In this document: one piece after another, positions 5,713 through 6,609 of the stretch
Layout: every line of letters starts with the position of its first letter
How positions within the stretch are numbered: the first letter of the stretch is position 1
Assembly: GCA_938021455.1 (NCBI GenBank)
Contig: CALIGP010000383.1
Location: 1-6,609, forward strand
Direction of reading: 5' to 3'
Source: an uncultured Lewinella sp.
GTDB taxonomy: Bacteria; Bacteroidota; Bacteroidia; Chitinophagales; Saprospiraceae
DNA: 6,609 nucleotides
The notes under the pieces: model-generated
Seen by the model: the letters and a program-made list of their open reading frames with translations, nothing else
What the model was told of the DNA's origin: nothing
The model's database searches: none
Translations under genes and position numbers: made by a program

Positions 5713-6120
5713 CTATTTTTCTACGGTTTCCTTGTAAAGGGTGTAATTCACACTATCCATTAAACTGAAAATTTCTAGTCTAGAAAAGTTTTCTTCTGTT
5801 TTAATGGTATAACTAAACTGATTGCTTGAACCAAAAAAGCAATTATCGTTCCTTGCTAATTTAGTAGTAAAAAAGATAGAATCTGACTTTAGGTGGTAGT
5901 TGAAATGGCAGCCCTCCTTAAACACACCTGTTTTATCCTTAAAAGACACCTTTGGGCATATATTATACATAGTTGTTTGCTCCCCATGCGATGTGCTACA
6001 TAATTTCCATGTACCCTCTAATGTAAGTGCTTCTGGTCTTTGAGATTCAGAACAAGAGTGCCAAAAAACGAAAGTAAAAGCAAGCAATAGGAATATGTTG
6101 TGTTTTTTGTCTTTCCACAT
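5713..6120 (-). CDS. Small lipoprotein, possibly lipocalin-like fold
   Basis: The product has 135 residues from ATG 6118-6120. The N-terminus MWKDKKHN, a hydrophobic stretch (9-20) and FWHSC (C23) form a loose lipobox of the kind tolerated in Bacteroidota, although Trp at -3 is unusual. After a short linker, LEGTWKL (34-40) resembles the GxW start of lipocalin-like domains, followed by alternating strands (KVSF, SDSIFFTTKL, QFSYTIKT, SRLEIFSL, NYTLYKET). Four further cysteines (41, 55, 71, 94) could form two disulfides in the periplasm. No Asp/Glu-rich surface-export signal follows C23, so the periplasmic side of a membrane is the simplest location. The function is unknown; lipocalin-like is a structural guess from the GTW motif and strand pattern. 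The gene is strongly AT-rich compared with the neighbouring kinase and sits with the IS remnant in the low-GC block. Confidence 0.75.
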   Translation of the reverse strand: MWKDKKHNIFLLLAFTFVFWHSCSESQRPEALTLEGTWKLCSTSHGEQTTMYNICPKVSFKDKTGVFKEGCHFNYHLKSDSIFFTTKLARNDNCFFGSSNQFSYTIKTEENFSRLEIFSLMDSVNYTLYKETVEK

Positions 6121-6186
6121 CTTGTTTCAGTTGTAGTGGTTATGGTGCCTCAAATAATTTGCTATCTGAAAAGTACTTGTATCCCC

Positions 6187-6609
6187 TCAAACCTTCCCCT
6201 CCACAAAAGCCCTTACCACCTGCAGCCCCATATTAAAGTCCGTATTATTATTGACAATGATGTCCGCTTTCTCTTTGTAGGGCTCGACGTATTTCTCGTA
6301 GGCAGGCAGCACGTGGTGCTCGTAGCGGTAGAGGACGTCTTCCAGCGGGTAATTGCGTTCTACGCGGTCGCGCTTGATGCGGCGGACGACCTTCAGATTG
6401 TCCTTGGCGTGCAGGAAGATGCGCAGGTCGAGCATCTTACGGAGCTCTTTGTAGTGGAAGACGAATAAGCCTTCTACGATAATAACGGGTGCTGGTTTGA
6501 AAACCATCATCCTGGGTTCCGCTAGCTCGTTGTTGAAGACGTACTCCTGTCGGGTAACGGTTTTTCCCTTGCAGAGCTTTTTGAGGTCCCGGACGAACTC
6601 GTCGCGGTA
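6187..6609 (-). CDS. Uridine kinase-like P-loop kinase (PRK/Udk family), C-terminal part; 5' end outside window
   Basis: The frame is open from the window edge (6609) to TGA at 6187-6189, giving 140 visible residues; an internal ATG pair at 6505-6510 is not the start. The visible part shows KPAPVIIVEGLFVF (about 38-51), the conserved strand and Glu of Udk/phosphoribulokinase proteins, then LRKMLDLRIFLHA, the lid-type RRIKRDRVERNY with its RD..ER arginines, VLYRYEHHVLPAYEKYVEPYKEKADIIVNN and a C-terminal helix. Uridine kinases phosphorylate uridine and cytidine with ATP or GTP in pyrimidine salvage, in the cytoplasm. The P-loop itself lies outside the window. Family members have about 200-215 residues, so roughly 65-75 are missing. 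Where textbook Udk/UCK has YDFxxHxR, this protein has YVFNNELAEPR (about 23-33), so the base-binding His is not evident; I recall a similar form in many Bacteroidota homologues. GC content is high again, unlike the adjoining lipoprotein gene. Confidence 0.88.
   Translation of the reverse strand, partial: YRDEFVRDLKKLCKGKTVTRQEYVFNNELAEPRMMVFKPAPVIIVEGLFVFHYKELRKMLDLRIFLHAKDNLKVVRRIKRDRVERNYPLEDVLYRYEHHVLPAYEKYVEPYKEKADIIVNNNTDFNMGLQVVRAFVEGKV

Noticed and set aside
3228..6182. Similar words GAAAATACTTCTTGAT (3228) and GAAAAGTACTTGTAT (6168) as attachment-site repeats of the AT-rich block
   Set aside because: The match is gapped and AT-rich, and there is no integrase gene, so direct repeats from integration are not supported.
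6168..6191. Possible promoter for the - strand lipoprotein (TACTTTTC with TTTG upstream)
   Set aside because: The boxes are only 12 bases apart, far short of the usual spacing, and the -7 box has a mismatch.
6100..6468. 122-codon + frame across the kinase 3' end
   Set aside because: It is antisense to the conserved kinase sequence. Its Val-rich translation is what reverse-complemented kinase codons would give.

Overview
The window looks like a chromosomal segment of a member of the Bacteroidota, probably of a Saprospiria/Lewinella-like type. Four things point there. One gene carries a C-terminal Por/T9SS sorting domain. One protein has the tandem-HU, transmembrane, SPOR architecture typical of the phylum. 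A perfect Bacteroidota -7 box (TAnnTTTG form) sits at one start codon, and no gene has a clear Shine-Dalgarno sequence. The genus-level guess is only inference from GC content and gene types.

Layout, left to right: (1) the 3' end of a caspase-like (peptidase C14) gene on +, with the catalytic His and Cys both visible; (2) a 182-base convergent intergenic region with three hairpin-forming inverted repeats; (3) a membrane-anchored HU-SPOR protein on -; (4) a 291-base divergent spacer with a 15-bp perfect inverted repeat just before the next gene; (5) a two-gene + unit, an exported alpha/beta hydrolase and a small lipoprotein, joined by a TAATG stop/start overlap; (6) a 257-base spacer where GC content starts to fall; (7) a large AT-richer gene on + for a secreted FG-GAP beta-propeller with a T9SS tail; (8) an IS3-type OrfA remnant on - with one recognisable IS end; (9) an AT-rich small lipoprotein gene on -; (10) the 3' two-thirds of a uridine-kinase-like gene on -, where GC content rises again.

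The flanks (about 1-3190 and 6187-6609) are GC-rich and look like resident chromosome. The middle (about 3300-6180) is clearly AT-richer, contains an IS remnant, and encodes a secreted propeller and a lipoprotein, so it looks like acquired accessory DNA. Several products act at or beyond the cell envelope: hydrolase, two lipoproteins, T9SS cargo and SPOR protein. Only the hydrolase-lipoprotein pair has sequence support for working as a unit.

I see no CRISPR array, tRNA, rRNA or complete mobile element, and no clearly new multi-gene system. The points most worth a second look are the hairpin element before the hydrolase, the poly-G tract near the end of its lipoprotein partner, the altered base-binding loop of the uridine-kinase-like protein, and the compositional island.
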